In this document: positions 1 to 5,634 of the stretch, in pieces
Layout of the letters: each line of letters starts with the position of its first letter
Numbering within the stretch: the first letter of the stretch is position 1
Assembly (NCBI GenBank): GCA_903929895.1
Contig: CAIYWM010000018.1
Span: 1 to 5,836 of the forward strand
Direction: 5' to 3'
Length of the DNA: 5,836 nt
From: an uncultured Alphaproteobacteria bacterium
GTDB lineage: Bacteria > Pseudomonadota > Alphaproteobacteria > Reyranellales > Reyranellaceae
Notes under the pieces: model-generated
What the model was told of the DNA's origin: nothing
The model's database searches: none
The model's input: only the letters and a program-made list of their open reading frames with translations
Translations under genes and position numbers: made by a program

Positions 1-225
1 CGAAAATTGCGTCGGCCGAGCTGTCGGAAGGCTCCGAATGGCTCATGGGAAAGTCTTTCGTACCAAAGAATTCAAATAATGCTTCAAATGTAGCCGATAG
101 AACGCTGAGAATAAAGCAAGAACGTTCGATTGACGGAATTCTCCTTCGTTCGCGAAGGCTTGGGTAAACGGTGCGACTGGCCTAGGGTGCCGGCCGATTC
201 ATTATTTCGGGTTTTGGGGGAGTCG
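1..225. other. Upstream region of the ThDP enzyme gene, no assignable gene
   Basis: I see no gene I can name here. All three plus frames are open from the window edge but stop by 79, 93 and 165, so one could be the tail of an upstream gene cut by the edge; none is recognisable. Bases 60-140 are clearly richer in A/T than the genes, as expected of a promoter-bearing intergenic region, but I find no convincing -35/-10 pair: TTGACG at 130-135 has no matching -10 box. A 6-bp stem, CCTTCG (143-148) with CGAAGG (153-158) around a TTCG loop, lies in the probable leader about 68 bases before the ATG. A Shine-Dalgarno-like GGGGGAG (216-222) ends just before the start codon at 226. Confidence 0.4.
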
Positions 226-1770
226 ATGAACGGAGCTGAAAGTCTGGTCCGCACCTTGGTGAAGGGCGGCGTCGAGGTCTGTTTCGCCAACCCCGGCACC
301 TCGGAGATGCACTTCGTCGGCGCGCTGGATCGCGTCGAGGGCATGCGCTGCGTGCTCGGCCTGTTCGAGGGCGTCTGCTCCGGTGCGGCCGATGGCTACT
401 ACCGCATGACCGACAAGCCGGCCTCGACCCTGCTGCATCTGGGTCCCGGTCTCGCCAATGCGGCGGCCAACCTGCACAACGCCAAGAAGGCGGGCTCGGG
501 TGTCGTCAACATCGTGGGCGAGCACGCGCTCTATCACATCAAGTACGACACGCCGCTCACCGCCGACATCGAAGGCATCGCGCGTCCCTTCTCTCATTGG
601 GTGAAGACCTCGCCGACCTCCAAGACGGTGGCGGGCGACGGCGCGCTGGCGATCCAGGCCGCCAACGTGGCGCCGGGCCAGATCGCGACGCTGATCCTGC
701 CGGCCGACACCGCATGGGGCGAAGCCGAGGGCGTGGCCGACACGCCGGCGGCGCCGGCGGCGGAGAAGCCCAGCAAGGAGGCGGTCGTTGCCGCCGCCAA
801 GGCGCTGAAGAAGCCGAACTCCATGCTGTTCATCGGCGGCCGGGCGCTGCGCGCGCGGGGCCTCGAACTCGCTGGCAAGATCGCCGCCAAGACCGGCTGC
901 AAGGTCCAGGGCGCCGGTGGCACGGCACGCATCGAGCGTGGCGCCGGCCGCATTCCGGTCCTGCGCCTGCACTTCGTGGTCGAGAATGCGCTGGCCCAGC
1001 TCAAGGGCACCAAGCAGATGGTCCTGTGCGGCGCCAAGGCGCCGTTCGCCTTCTTCGCCTATCCCGGCAAGCCGTCGGTCCTGTCGCCGGACGATTGCGA
1101 GATCTCCACGCTCTGCCCGGTCGAGGGCGATCCGATCGGCTCGCTCGAGGCGCTGGCGATGGAACTCGATGCGATGAACGTGAAGCCGGAGGGCATCGCC
1201 CAGCCGAGCCGGCCGGAGCGTCCGACCGGCAAGTTCACGCTCGACGGCCTCGGCCAGGCGCTGGGCGCCACGATGCCGGAAGGCGCCATCGTGGTCGACG
1301 AATCGGTCACCACGGGCCGTGGCTTCTTCCCGTTCAGCGCCGGCGCGCCGCCGCACGACTGGCTGAACAACATGGGCGGCTCGATCGGCTTCGGCGGTCC
1401 CGTTGCCGTCGGCGCGGCCGTGGCCTGCCCGGACCGCAAGGTCATCTGCATGATCGGCGACGGCTCGGCGATGTACACGATCCAGTCGCTGTGGACGATG
1501 GCGCGCGAGAATCTCGACGTCTGCGTCATGATCTTCTCGAACCGCTCCTACAACATCCTCTACAGCCAGCTGGCCGATGTCGGCGCCGCCAATCCCGGCC
1601 CGCGCGCCATCGACATGCTGACCCTCGACCGGCCGACCCTGCAGTTCACCGATCTGGCGAAGGGCATGGGCGTGGCGAGCGGCAAGGCGACCAACCTGGA
1701 CGAGCTCACCAAGCAGCTCACCTATGCCATGGCGCACAAGGGTCCGTACCTCATCGACGTGATCATGTAG
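226..1770 (+). CDS. Thiamine-diphosphate-dependent enzyme, acetolactate synthase / benzoylformate decarboxylase superfamily
   Basis: The 514-residue protein has the three-domain ThDP enzyme layout: N-terminal pyrimidine-binding domain (about 1-175), central domain (about 190-325) and C-terminal diphosphate-binding domain (about 340-514). The NPGTSE loop is at 22-27, and Glu48 (FEG) fits the glutamate that activates the ThDP aminopyrimidine. His71 aligns by eye with His70 of Pseudomonas benzoylformate decarboxylase. The metal/diphosphate motif starts GDGS at 411-414 and ends at Asn439. The second active-site histidine of benzoylformate decarboxylase (His281) seems absent: the matching segment is PFAFFAYPG (273-281). 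The protein is shorter than the usual acetolactate synthase large subunit (about 550-600 residues), no ilvN small subunit follows, and the GRPGPV-type motif is replaced by APGQIATLILPAD. Such proteins are often labelled acetolactate synthase, but the substrate is uncertain: a 2-oxo acid decarboxylase or ligase is the safe call. The ATG at 226 was chosen for its GGGGGAG site and because MNGAESLVRTL resembles the starts of relatives. trmB begins 19 bases downstream. Confidence 0.88.
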   Translation: MNGAESLVRTLVKGGVEVCFANPGTSEMHFVGALDRVEGMRCVLGLFEGVCSGAADGYYRMTDKPASTLLHLGPGLANAAANLHNAKKAGSGVVNIVGEHALYHIKYDTPLTADIEGIARPFSHWVKTSPTSKTVAGDGALAIQAANVAPGQIATLILPADTAWGEAEGVADTPAAPAAEKPSKEAVVAAAKALKKPNSMLFIGGRALRARGLELAGKIAAKTGCKVQGAGGTARIERGAGRIPVLRLHFVVENALAQLKGTKQMVLCGAKAPFAFFAYPGKPSVLSPDDCEISTLCPVEGDPIGSLEALAMELDAMNVKPEGIAQPSRPERPTGKFTLDGLGQALGATMPEGAIVVDESVTTGRGFFPFSAGAPPHDWLNNMGGSIGFGGPVAVGAAVACPDRKVICMIGDGSAMYTIQSLWTMARENLDVCVMIFSNRSYNILYSQLADVGAANPGPRAIDMLTLDRPTLQFTDLAKGMGVASGKATNLDELTKQLTYAMAHKGPYLIDVIM

Positions 1771-1789
1771 GGATCGGCCCGGAAGCATC

Positions 1790-2518
1790 ATGGAAGAAGC
1801 CCGCCGACGCACGCTGCATGGCCGTCGACGGGGCAAGAAACTGCGGGCCGGGCAGCAGTCGCTGCTCGATACGCTGCTGCCTCGCCTCGAAGTCGCCCTG
1901 CCCGCCGAACCCATCGTCACGCCCGACAACGAGGTCGCCGAAAGCGCCGCGAAGATCGATCTCGCGCAGGCTTTCGGCGGCACGCTGCCGGCCGATGGCG
2001 TGTGGCTGGAAGTGGGCTTCGGCGCCGGCGAGCATCTCGTCTGGCAGGCCGAACAGCATCCGAACGTCGGCCTGATCGGCTGCGAGCCCTATATCAACGG
2101 CGTCGCCAAGTGCCTGGCGCATATCGAGCGGACCGGCGTGTCGAATATCCGGCTGTTCACCGACGATGCCCGCTTCGTGATGCAGGCCCTGCCGCCGCGG
2201 TGCCTGTCGCGCGCCTTCGTGCTGTTCCCCGACCCCTGGCCCAAGACCCGCCACCACAAGCGCCGCTTCGTGCAGCGTTCCAACCTCGACGTGCTGGCCC
2301 GGTTGATGAAGCAAGGCGCCGAGCTGCGCCTCGCCACCGACGATCCGAGCTACCTGCCCTGGATGGTCGAGCATGCCTGCCGACATGCAGACTTCGAGTG
2401 GCTGGCCGAGAGCCCCGCCGACTGGCGCGGCCGCCCCGCCGACTGGCCGCCCACCCGCTACGAACAGAAGATGCTGGCCGGCCACAAGCCGGTCTTCCTT
2501 CGGCTGAGACGGCGCTGA
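1790..2518 (+). CDS. trmB: tRNA (guanine-N7-)-methyltransferase TrmB
   Basis: The 242-residue cytoplasmic enzyme uses S-adenosylmethionine to methylate N7 of G46 in the variable loop of tRNAs. The class I methyltransferase motif I is EVGFGAGEH (74-82), followed by GCEPYINGVAK, with the conserved acidic residue in place, and DDARFVM. The family signature LFPDPWPKTRHHKRRF runs 145-160, and the C-terminal signature TRYEQK (222-227, T-x-Y-E) is present, so the active site looks complete. The N-terminal arginine- and lysine-rich segment (RRRTLHGRRRGKKLR, about 5-19) is typical of the proteobacterial form, where it is part of the tRNA-binding face. GGAAG at 1781-1785 lies 4 bases before the ATG, supporting this start. 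The 19-base gap from the ThDP enzyme suggests co-transcription. A trmB-rimP-nusA order is common in alphaproteobacteria; here 358 bases of repeat and leader separate trmB from rimP. Confidence 0.97.
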   Translation: MEEARRRTLHGRRRGKKLRAGQQSLLDTLLPRLEVALPAEPIVTPDNEVAESAAKIDLAQAFGGTLPADGVWLEVGFGAGEHLVWQAEQHPNVGLIGCEPYINGVAKCLAHIERTGVSNIRLFTDDARFVMQALPPRCLSRAFVLFPDPWPKTRHHKRRFVQRSNLDVLARLMKQGAELRLATDDPSYLPWMVEHACRHADFEWLAESPADWRGRPADWPPTRYEQKMLAGHKPVFLRLRRR

Positions 2519-2552
2519 CCTCCCCAGCCGGAGCTATCGCAGAGGCATCAAG

Positions 2553-2644
2553 GGTCCCTCACTTCGTTCGGAATGACAGCCTTTTTGAAGTTGCGTCGTG
2601 CGCCCGGCGCAAGAACGGTGTCATCCCGAACGAAGTGAGGGACC
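2553..2644. repeat. Inverted-repeat pair of a dispersed intergenic repeat (hairpin, 26-bp arms)
   Basis: The left arm (2553-2578) and right arm (2619-2644) are reverse complements over 26 bases with one mismatch (A2572 against C2625). The match continues for three more positions on the outside (2550-2552 with 2645-2647), with one G-T pair. Shared core of the right arm: CGAACGAAGTGAGGGACC. The inner spacer is 40 bases (2579-2618). The RNA could fold into a very stable hairpin just after the trmB stop, which may protect the trmB 3' end or help end transcription, but there is no U-tract of normal intrinsic-terminator type. From memory, close relatives of this unit (GTCATYCCGAACGAAGTGAGGGAYCT) recur in intergenic regions of many unrelated bacteria and yield spurious peptides such as HPERSEG or VIPNEVRDL. 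Both peptides appear when these bases are translated. I see no transposase, so this is best called a REP- or MITE-like element. Confidence 0.8.
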
Positions 2645-2680
2645 TTTCGTTCAGCCGCTAAGGACGAATTCGACAACATC

Positions 2681-2692
2681 TACTATATATAG
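2681..2692 (+). promoter_or_regulatory. Possible -10 region of the rimP-nusA-infB operon promoter
   Basis: This is a very A/T-rich island in a GC-rich neighbourhood and includes the palindrome CTATATATAG (2683-2692), which offers TATATA at 2684-2689 or 2686-2691. It lies after the inverted repeat and upstream of the terminator hairpin, where the promoter of a leader-controlled rimP operon would be expected; transcription would then begin near 2697. I see no good -35 hexamer 16-18 bases upstream (AGGACG or GACGAA only; TCGACA at 2670-2675 is too close), so the call rests on the -10-like bases and position alone. Confidence 0.28.
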
Positions 2693-2777
2693 AGGGTCGC
2701 TCAGGTCTCCCCATAGAGCATGCTGGAATCCCTTGCCAGTTGCCGGGCAGGAGCCTATATCCGCGCCATCCTCATCG

Positions 2778-2794
2778 GGTTCACGGGATGAACC
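2778..2794 (+). promoter_or_regulatory. Small leader hairpin before the rimP terminator
   Basis: GGTTCA (2778-2783) pairs perfectly with TGAACC (2789-2794) around a 5-base CGGGA loop, five bases before the terminator stem. A competing pairing of CATCCT (2767-2772) with GGGATG (2785-2790), ending in a U-G pair, would exclude it. A further stem upstream joins CTTGCC (2732-2737) to GGCAGG (2746-2751), with one G-U pair. Together they make the leader look structured, though short stems of this kind can arise by chance in GC-rich sequence. Confidence 0.35.
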
Positions 2795-2799
2795 AAAGA

Positions 2800-2830
2800 A
2801 AAAGAGTGGGCCGCAAACCCGCTCTTTTCA
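2800..2830 (+). terminator. Intrinsic terminator / attenuator hairpin in the rimP leader
   Basis: AAAAGAGTGGG (2800-2810) pairs with CCCGCTCTTTT (2818-2828) around a 7-base CCGCAAA loop: 11 pairs, one of them U-G. An A-rich run (2795-2803) precedes the GC core and TTTTCATTT follows it, the usual form of a Rho-independent terminator. It lies 281 bases after the trmB stop but only about 47 bases before the rimP start, so it is better placed to control entry into rimP-nusA-infB than to end trmB. In gammaproteobacteria the rimP leader (Rfam rimP-leader) includes an intrinsic terminator thought to act in attenuation, and the Escherichia coli nusA operon is autoregulated by NusA; an analogous role here is inference. 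On the minus strand the same bases also read as a terminator with a longer U-tract, so it could be bidirectional. Confidence 0.75.
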
Positions 2831-2876
2831 TTTGGCCCATTCCCACCACCCCCAACCGTCGAGAAGTATCGCCCGC

Positions 2877-3386
2877 GTGACCGATCTGCTGCGTCGAATC
2901 GAAGACATCGTTGCCCCGACGATCGTCGGCATGGGCTTCGAGCTGGTTCGCGTCGCCCTGAGCAAGGGCGGGACCCTGCAGATCATGATCGAGCCCGCCG
3001 ATGGACGGAGCCTGGACGTCGAGGATTGCGCGACCGTGTCGCGCGCCGTCTCGGCCGTTCTGGACGTCGAGGACCCGATCACCGAGGCTTACACGCTGGA
3101 AGTGAGCTCGCCCGGCATCGACCGGCCGCTTACCCGCCCCAAGGATTACGTGCGCTGGGCGGGTCACATCGCCCGGCTCGAGACCGCGCTTCCGGTGGAG
3201 GGACGGCGTCGCTTCAAGGGAACGCTGCTCGGGCTGGAGGATAATCTCGTGCGGCTGCGCCTCGACGACGGCAAGGAGGCCGCGGTGCCGCTCGACGCCG
3301 TGACCCGCGCCAAGCTCGAACTGACCGACCGCCTGATCGAAGAACATCGTCTGGCCGCCGAAGGCGCGGCCGGGCAGACCCACTGA
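2877..3386 (+). CDS. rimP: Ribosome maturation factor RimP
   Basis: The 169-residue cytoplasmic protein binds the 30S subunit and helps its late maturation, in E. coli by promoting correct 3' domain folding and S12 incorporation. Residues about 1-85 form the RimP N-terminal domain (IVAPTIVGMGFELVRVAL, then the DVEDCATVSRAVSAVLD helix). The family signature SSPGIDRPLT is at 77-86, and about 90-150 form the SH3-like C-terminal domain (FKGTLLGLEDNLVRLRL). The length is normal. The GTG at 2877 is the only reasonable start: no ATG lies between it and the inverted repeat, and RVTDLLRRIEDIVAP begins where homologues begin. Its ribosome-binding site is weak (GAGAAG at 2861-2866, 10 bases away), and the GTG overlaps a TGA ending a short upstream frame, so translational coupling is possible. 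The open frame extends back to 2598, but that extension translates the repeat and leader and should not be annotated. nusA follows after 36 bases. Confidence 0.96.
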   Translation: MTDLLRRIEDIVAPTIVGMGFELVRVALSKGGTLQIMIEPADGRSLDVEDCATVSRAVSAVLDVEDPITEAYTLEVSSPGIDRPLTRPKDYVRWAGHIARLETALPVEGRRRFKGTLLGLEDNLVRLRLDDGKEAAVPLDAVTRAKLELTDRLIEEHRLAAEGAAGQTH

Positions 3387-3422
3387 ACGGACTGGCTAAA
3401 GCTTAAGGAAGAGGGAAGAGAC

Positions 3423-4961
3423 ATGGCGACGACAGCCGATATCCCGCGCCTCGAAATGCTGCAGGTGGCCGACATGGTCGCCCGCGAAAAGGGCATCGAG
3501 CGCGAGGAAGTGCTCGAGGCGATGGAGCAGGCCATCCAGAAGTCCGGCCGCGCGAAGTACGGGCTGGAGCACGACATCCGCGCCGAGATCGATCGCAAGA
3601 CCGGTGAGATCAAGCTGCTGCGCTACATGCAGGTCTCGGACGTGATCGAGAACGAGAACACCCAGGTATCGGTGGTCGACGCCCAGCGGCGCAATCCCGA
3701 GGCCCAGGTCGGCGACTTCCTGACCGACGAGCTGCCGCCGATCGACTTCGGCCGCGTTGCCGCCCAGACCGCCAAGCAGGTCATCACGCAGCGCATGCGT
3801 GAGAGCGAGCGCAAGCGCCAGTACGAGGAATTCAAGGACCGCATCGGCGAGATCGTGTCGGGCGTGGTCAAGCGCGTCGACTACGGCAACATCACCGTCG
3901 ACCTGCAGCGCGCCGAGGGCGTGATCCGCCGCGACGAGACGATCCCGCGCGAGAGCCTGCGCGTGAACGACCGCGTGCGCGCCTACATCTTCGACGTGCG
4001 CGAGGAGCCGCGCGGCCCGCAGATCTTCCTGTCGCGCAGCCATCCCCAGTTCATGGCCAAGCTGTTCACGCAGGAAGTGCCCGAGATCTACGACAACATC
4101 ATCGAGATCAAGGCGGTGGCCCGCGATCCCGGCAGCCGCGCCAAGATCGCGGTGCTGAGCCACGACAGCTCGATCGACCCGATCGGCGCCTGCGTCGGCA
4201 TGCGCGGCAGCCGCGTGCAGGCCGTCGTGCAGGAGCTGCAGGGCGAGAAGGTCGACATCATCCCGTGGTCGAACGACACGGCCAACTTCATCGTCAACGC
4301 GCTGGCCCCGGCCGAGGTCAGCAAGGTGTTGATGGACGAGGAGAAGAACAAGACCGAGGTGGTGGTCCCCGACGACCAGCTCAGCCTGGCGATCGGCCGC
4401 CGCGGCCAGAACGTGAAGCTCGCCTCCCAGCTCACCGGCTGGGAAATCGACATCATGACCGAGACCGAGGAGAGCGAGCGCCGTCAGAAGGACACGCGCG
4501 AGCGCACCGAGCTCTTCAAGGCCACGCTCGACGTCGATGACGTGATCGCCCATCTGCTGGTCGCCGAAGGCTATGCCTCGGTCGAGGATGTCTCGGACGC
4601 CGCGGTCGAGGACCTGGCCACGGTCGAGGGCTTCGACGAGGAGATCGCCACCGAGCTGCAGCGGCGCGGCCGCGAATATCTCGAGAAGCGCGACGCCGAA
4701 CTGGCCGAGCGTCTGGCCTCGTTGGGCGTTGCCGAGGACGTGGCCAACGCCGAGGGCCTGACCCTGCCGATGGTGGTGGCGCTGGGCGAGGCGGGCGTGA
4801 AGACGCTCGACGACCTGGCCGACCTGGCCTCCGACGAGCTGCGCGAGATCGTGGGCGAGAGCACCATGGATAACGATGCCGCCAACGCCATCATCATGAA
4901 GGCGCGCGAGCACTGGTTCGCCGACGAGGCCGCACCGGCCGACGAAGCGGCCAAGGCCTGA
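3423..4961 (+). CDS. nusA: Transcription termination/antitermination factor NusA
   Basis: The 512-residue protein binds RNA polymerase near the RNA exit channel and modulates pausing, hairpin-dependent termination and antitermination, including that of rRNA operons. In order: N-terminal polymerase-binding domain (about 1-130, MLQVADMVAREKGIEREEV), S1 domain (about 136-205, RIGEIVSGVVKRVDYGNITV), KH1 with GMRG at 259-262 and KH2 with GRRG at 325-328. Two C-terminal acidic or helix-hairpin-helix repeats follow: about 366-425 (DVDDVIAHLLVAEGYASVED) and about 440-500 (LGVAEDVANAEGLTLPMVV). Paired C-terminal repeats are known in proteobacterial NusA (AR1 and AR2, contacting lambda N and the polymerase alpha C-terminal domain) and are absent from Gram-positive forms. 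The ATG at 3423 is preceded by an AGGGAAGAG-type site (3412-3420). The gene is intact with normal length. Being a termination factor, it is a natural candidate to act on the terminator upstream of rimP. Confidence 0.99.
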   Translation: MATTADIPRLEMLQVADMVAREKGIEREEVLEAMEQAIQKSGRAKYGLEHDIRAEIDRKTGEIKLLRYMQVSDVIENENTQVSVVDAQRRNPEAQVGDFLTDELPPIDFGRVAAQTAKQVITQRMRESERKRQYEEFKDRIGEIVSGVVKRVDYGNITVDLQRAEGVIRRDETIPRESLRVNDRVRAYIFDVREEPRGPQIFLSRSHPQFMAKLFTQEVPEIYDNIIEIKAVARDPGSRAKIAVLSHDSSIDPIGACVGMRGSRVQAVVQELQGEKVDIIPWSNDTANFIVNALAPAEVSKVLMDEEKNKTEVVVPDDQLSLAIGRRGQNVKLASQLTGWEIDIMTETEESERRQKDTRERTELFKATLDVDDVIAHLLVAEGYASVEDVSDAAVEDLATVEGFDEEIATELQRRGREYLEKRDAELAERLASLGVAEDVANAEGLTLPMVVALGEAGVKTLDDLADLASDELREIVGESTMDNDAANAIIMKAREHWFADEAAPADEAAKA

Positions 4962-4975
4962 CGGAGACGACGCCC

Positions 4976-5602
4976 TTGGACCTTGCCTTCGACATGACGG
5001 AACCCCATCTCTCGGCACCCCCCGCCGGCCCGATGCGCACCTGCATCGCGACCGGCGTGGAAGGCGCGCCGGAGCAGATGATCCGGTTCGTCGTCGGGCC
5101 GGAAGGCGATGTCGTGCCCGATCTGGCGCGACGGCTCCCGGGGCGGGGCATGTGGGTGCGGGCCGAGCGGGCCGCGCTCGAAAAAGCCGTGGAGAAGAAG
5201 CTGTTCTCCAGGGCAGCGCGGGCGCCGGTCAAGGCGTCGGCCGAGTTGGTGGACCGGGTCGAGCACCTTCTGCTCGAGCGGGCCTTGGCCGATCTCGGCC
5301 GGGCGCGGCGGGCGGGGCGCGCCGTTGCGGGCTATGTGAAGGTCGAGCAGATGATCGGCCGTCATCAAGTGGGATTGCTCGTCGTGGCCGATGAGGCCGA
5401 TGGCGATGGATTGCAGAAGCTGCGGGCCACCGGCCTGCCGCTCGAGCGGCTGGGCGATGCGGCCGCGCTTGGCGGAATTTTCGGCCGCGAACAGGCGGTT
5501 TACGTGGCGATCGCGCGCGATGATGCGGGCGGGGCCTTCATTGAACGAATTTCTGTCGGAGCGGCGCGCTGGCGCGGCTTCCGGCTGAACGGCGCCGGTT
5601 GA
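4976..5602 (+). CDS. ylxR: YlxR-family RNA-binding protein fused to an L7Ae-like domain
   Basis: This 208-residue protein sits between nusA and infB, the usual place of YlxR. Residues about 20-92 form the YlxR (DUF448) domain: RTCIATG (21-27), IRFVVGPEGDVVPDLARRLP and LPGRGMWV (54-61), a small nucleic-acid-binding fold. Residues about 97-195 resemble the ribosomal L7Ae/L30e fold: ADLGRARRAGRAVAGYVKVE (105-124), then GLLVVADEADGDGLQKL. In Bacillus subtilis the two parts are separate genes, ylxR and ylxQ; the fused form is, as I recall, normal in alphaproteobacteria. The exact role is not established; RNA binding linked to translation or transcription is inferred from fold and location. I chose the TTG at 4976 because GGAGA (4963-4967) lies 8 bases upstream. 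An ATG at 4994 would give a protein 6 residues shorter but has no good site. nusA ends 14 bases before; infB starts 32 bases after. Confidence 0.94.
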   Translation: MDLAFDMTEPHLSAPPAGPMRTCIATGVEGAPEQMIRFVVGPEGDVVPDLARRLPGRGMWVRAERAALEKAVEKKLFSRAARAPVKASAELVDRVEHLLLERALADLGRARRAGRAVAGYVKVEQMIGRHQVGLLVVADEADGDGLQKLRATGLPLERLGDAAALGGIFGREQAVYVAIARDDAGGAFIERISVGAARWRGFRLNGAG

Positions 5603-5634
5603 CGGGCCGGAGCGGACCAAGGACAACAGCCGAC

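Larger units (their letters stand above)
2720..2880 (+). other. Two candidate chained leader ORFs upstream of rimP
   Basis: A first frame opens with ATG at 2720, just after an in-frame TAG (2714-2716), and encodes 23 residues (MLESLASCRAGAYIRAILIG, then FTG) up to TGA at 2789-2791. A second frame starts at the overlapping ATGA (ATG 2788-2790), encodes 30 residues through the terminator hairpin, and ends in TGA at 2878-2880, overlapping the rimP GTG as GTGA. Two successive 4-base overlaps leading into rimP suggest translational coupling. Against this, neither ORF has a strong ribosome-binding site, the second uses AGA codons (2797-2799, 2803-2805) unlike the neighbouring genes, and its bases are constrained by the hairpin. 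I recognise neither peptide. Treat both as candidate leader peptides, not established genes. Confidence 0.22.

Noticed and set aside
130..225. 32-residue N-terminal extension of the ThDP enzyme from TTG at 130
   Set aside because: No ribosome-binding site, unlike family starts, and the ATG at 226 has GGGGGAG just upstream.
202..1983. 593-codon open frame on the minus strand opposite the ThDP enzyme and the trmB start
   Set aside because: Arg/His/Ala-rich translation with no recognisable domain; it is the stop-poor shadow of a GC-rich gene whose plus-strand product is clear.
597..2075. 492-codon plus-strand frame overlapping the ThDP enzyme and trmB
   Set aside because: Arg/Gly-rich out-of-frame translation of two well-supported genes.
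2553..2644. CRISPR-like repeats
   Set aside because: Only two copies, in inverted orientation, with no third unit and no cas genes.
2693..2796. tRNA gene in the rimP leader, as E. coli has metY upstream of rimP; GGTTCA and a trailing ACCA looked suggestive
   Set aside because: The possible T-arm would need a 10-base loop, and no acceptor, D or anticodon arms can be formed around it.
2693..2830. Stand-alone small RNA ending at the 2800-2828 terminator
   Set aside because: Not excluded, but nothing matches 6S, SRP or tmRNA cores that I know, and the position just before rimP makes a leader transcript the simpler reading.
3396..5018. 540-codon minus-strand open frame opposite nusA
   Set aside because: Low-complexity Leu/His/Asp/Arg composition mirroring nusA codons; nusA is unambiguous.
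4994..5602. ATG at 4994 as the start of the ylxR-like gene
   Set aside because: Lacks a well-spaced Shine-Dalgarno site, while TTG at 4976 has GGAGA 8 bases upstream; kept only as an alternative.
4571..5626. 351-codon minus-strand open frame opposite the nusA end and the ylxR-like gene
   Set aside because: Ser/Arg-rich shadow, no motif, spans two real genes.
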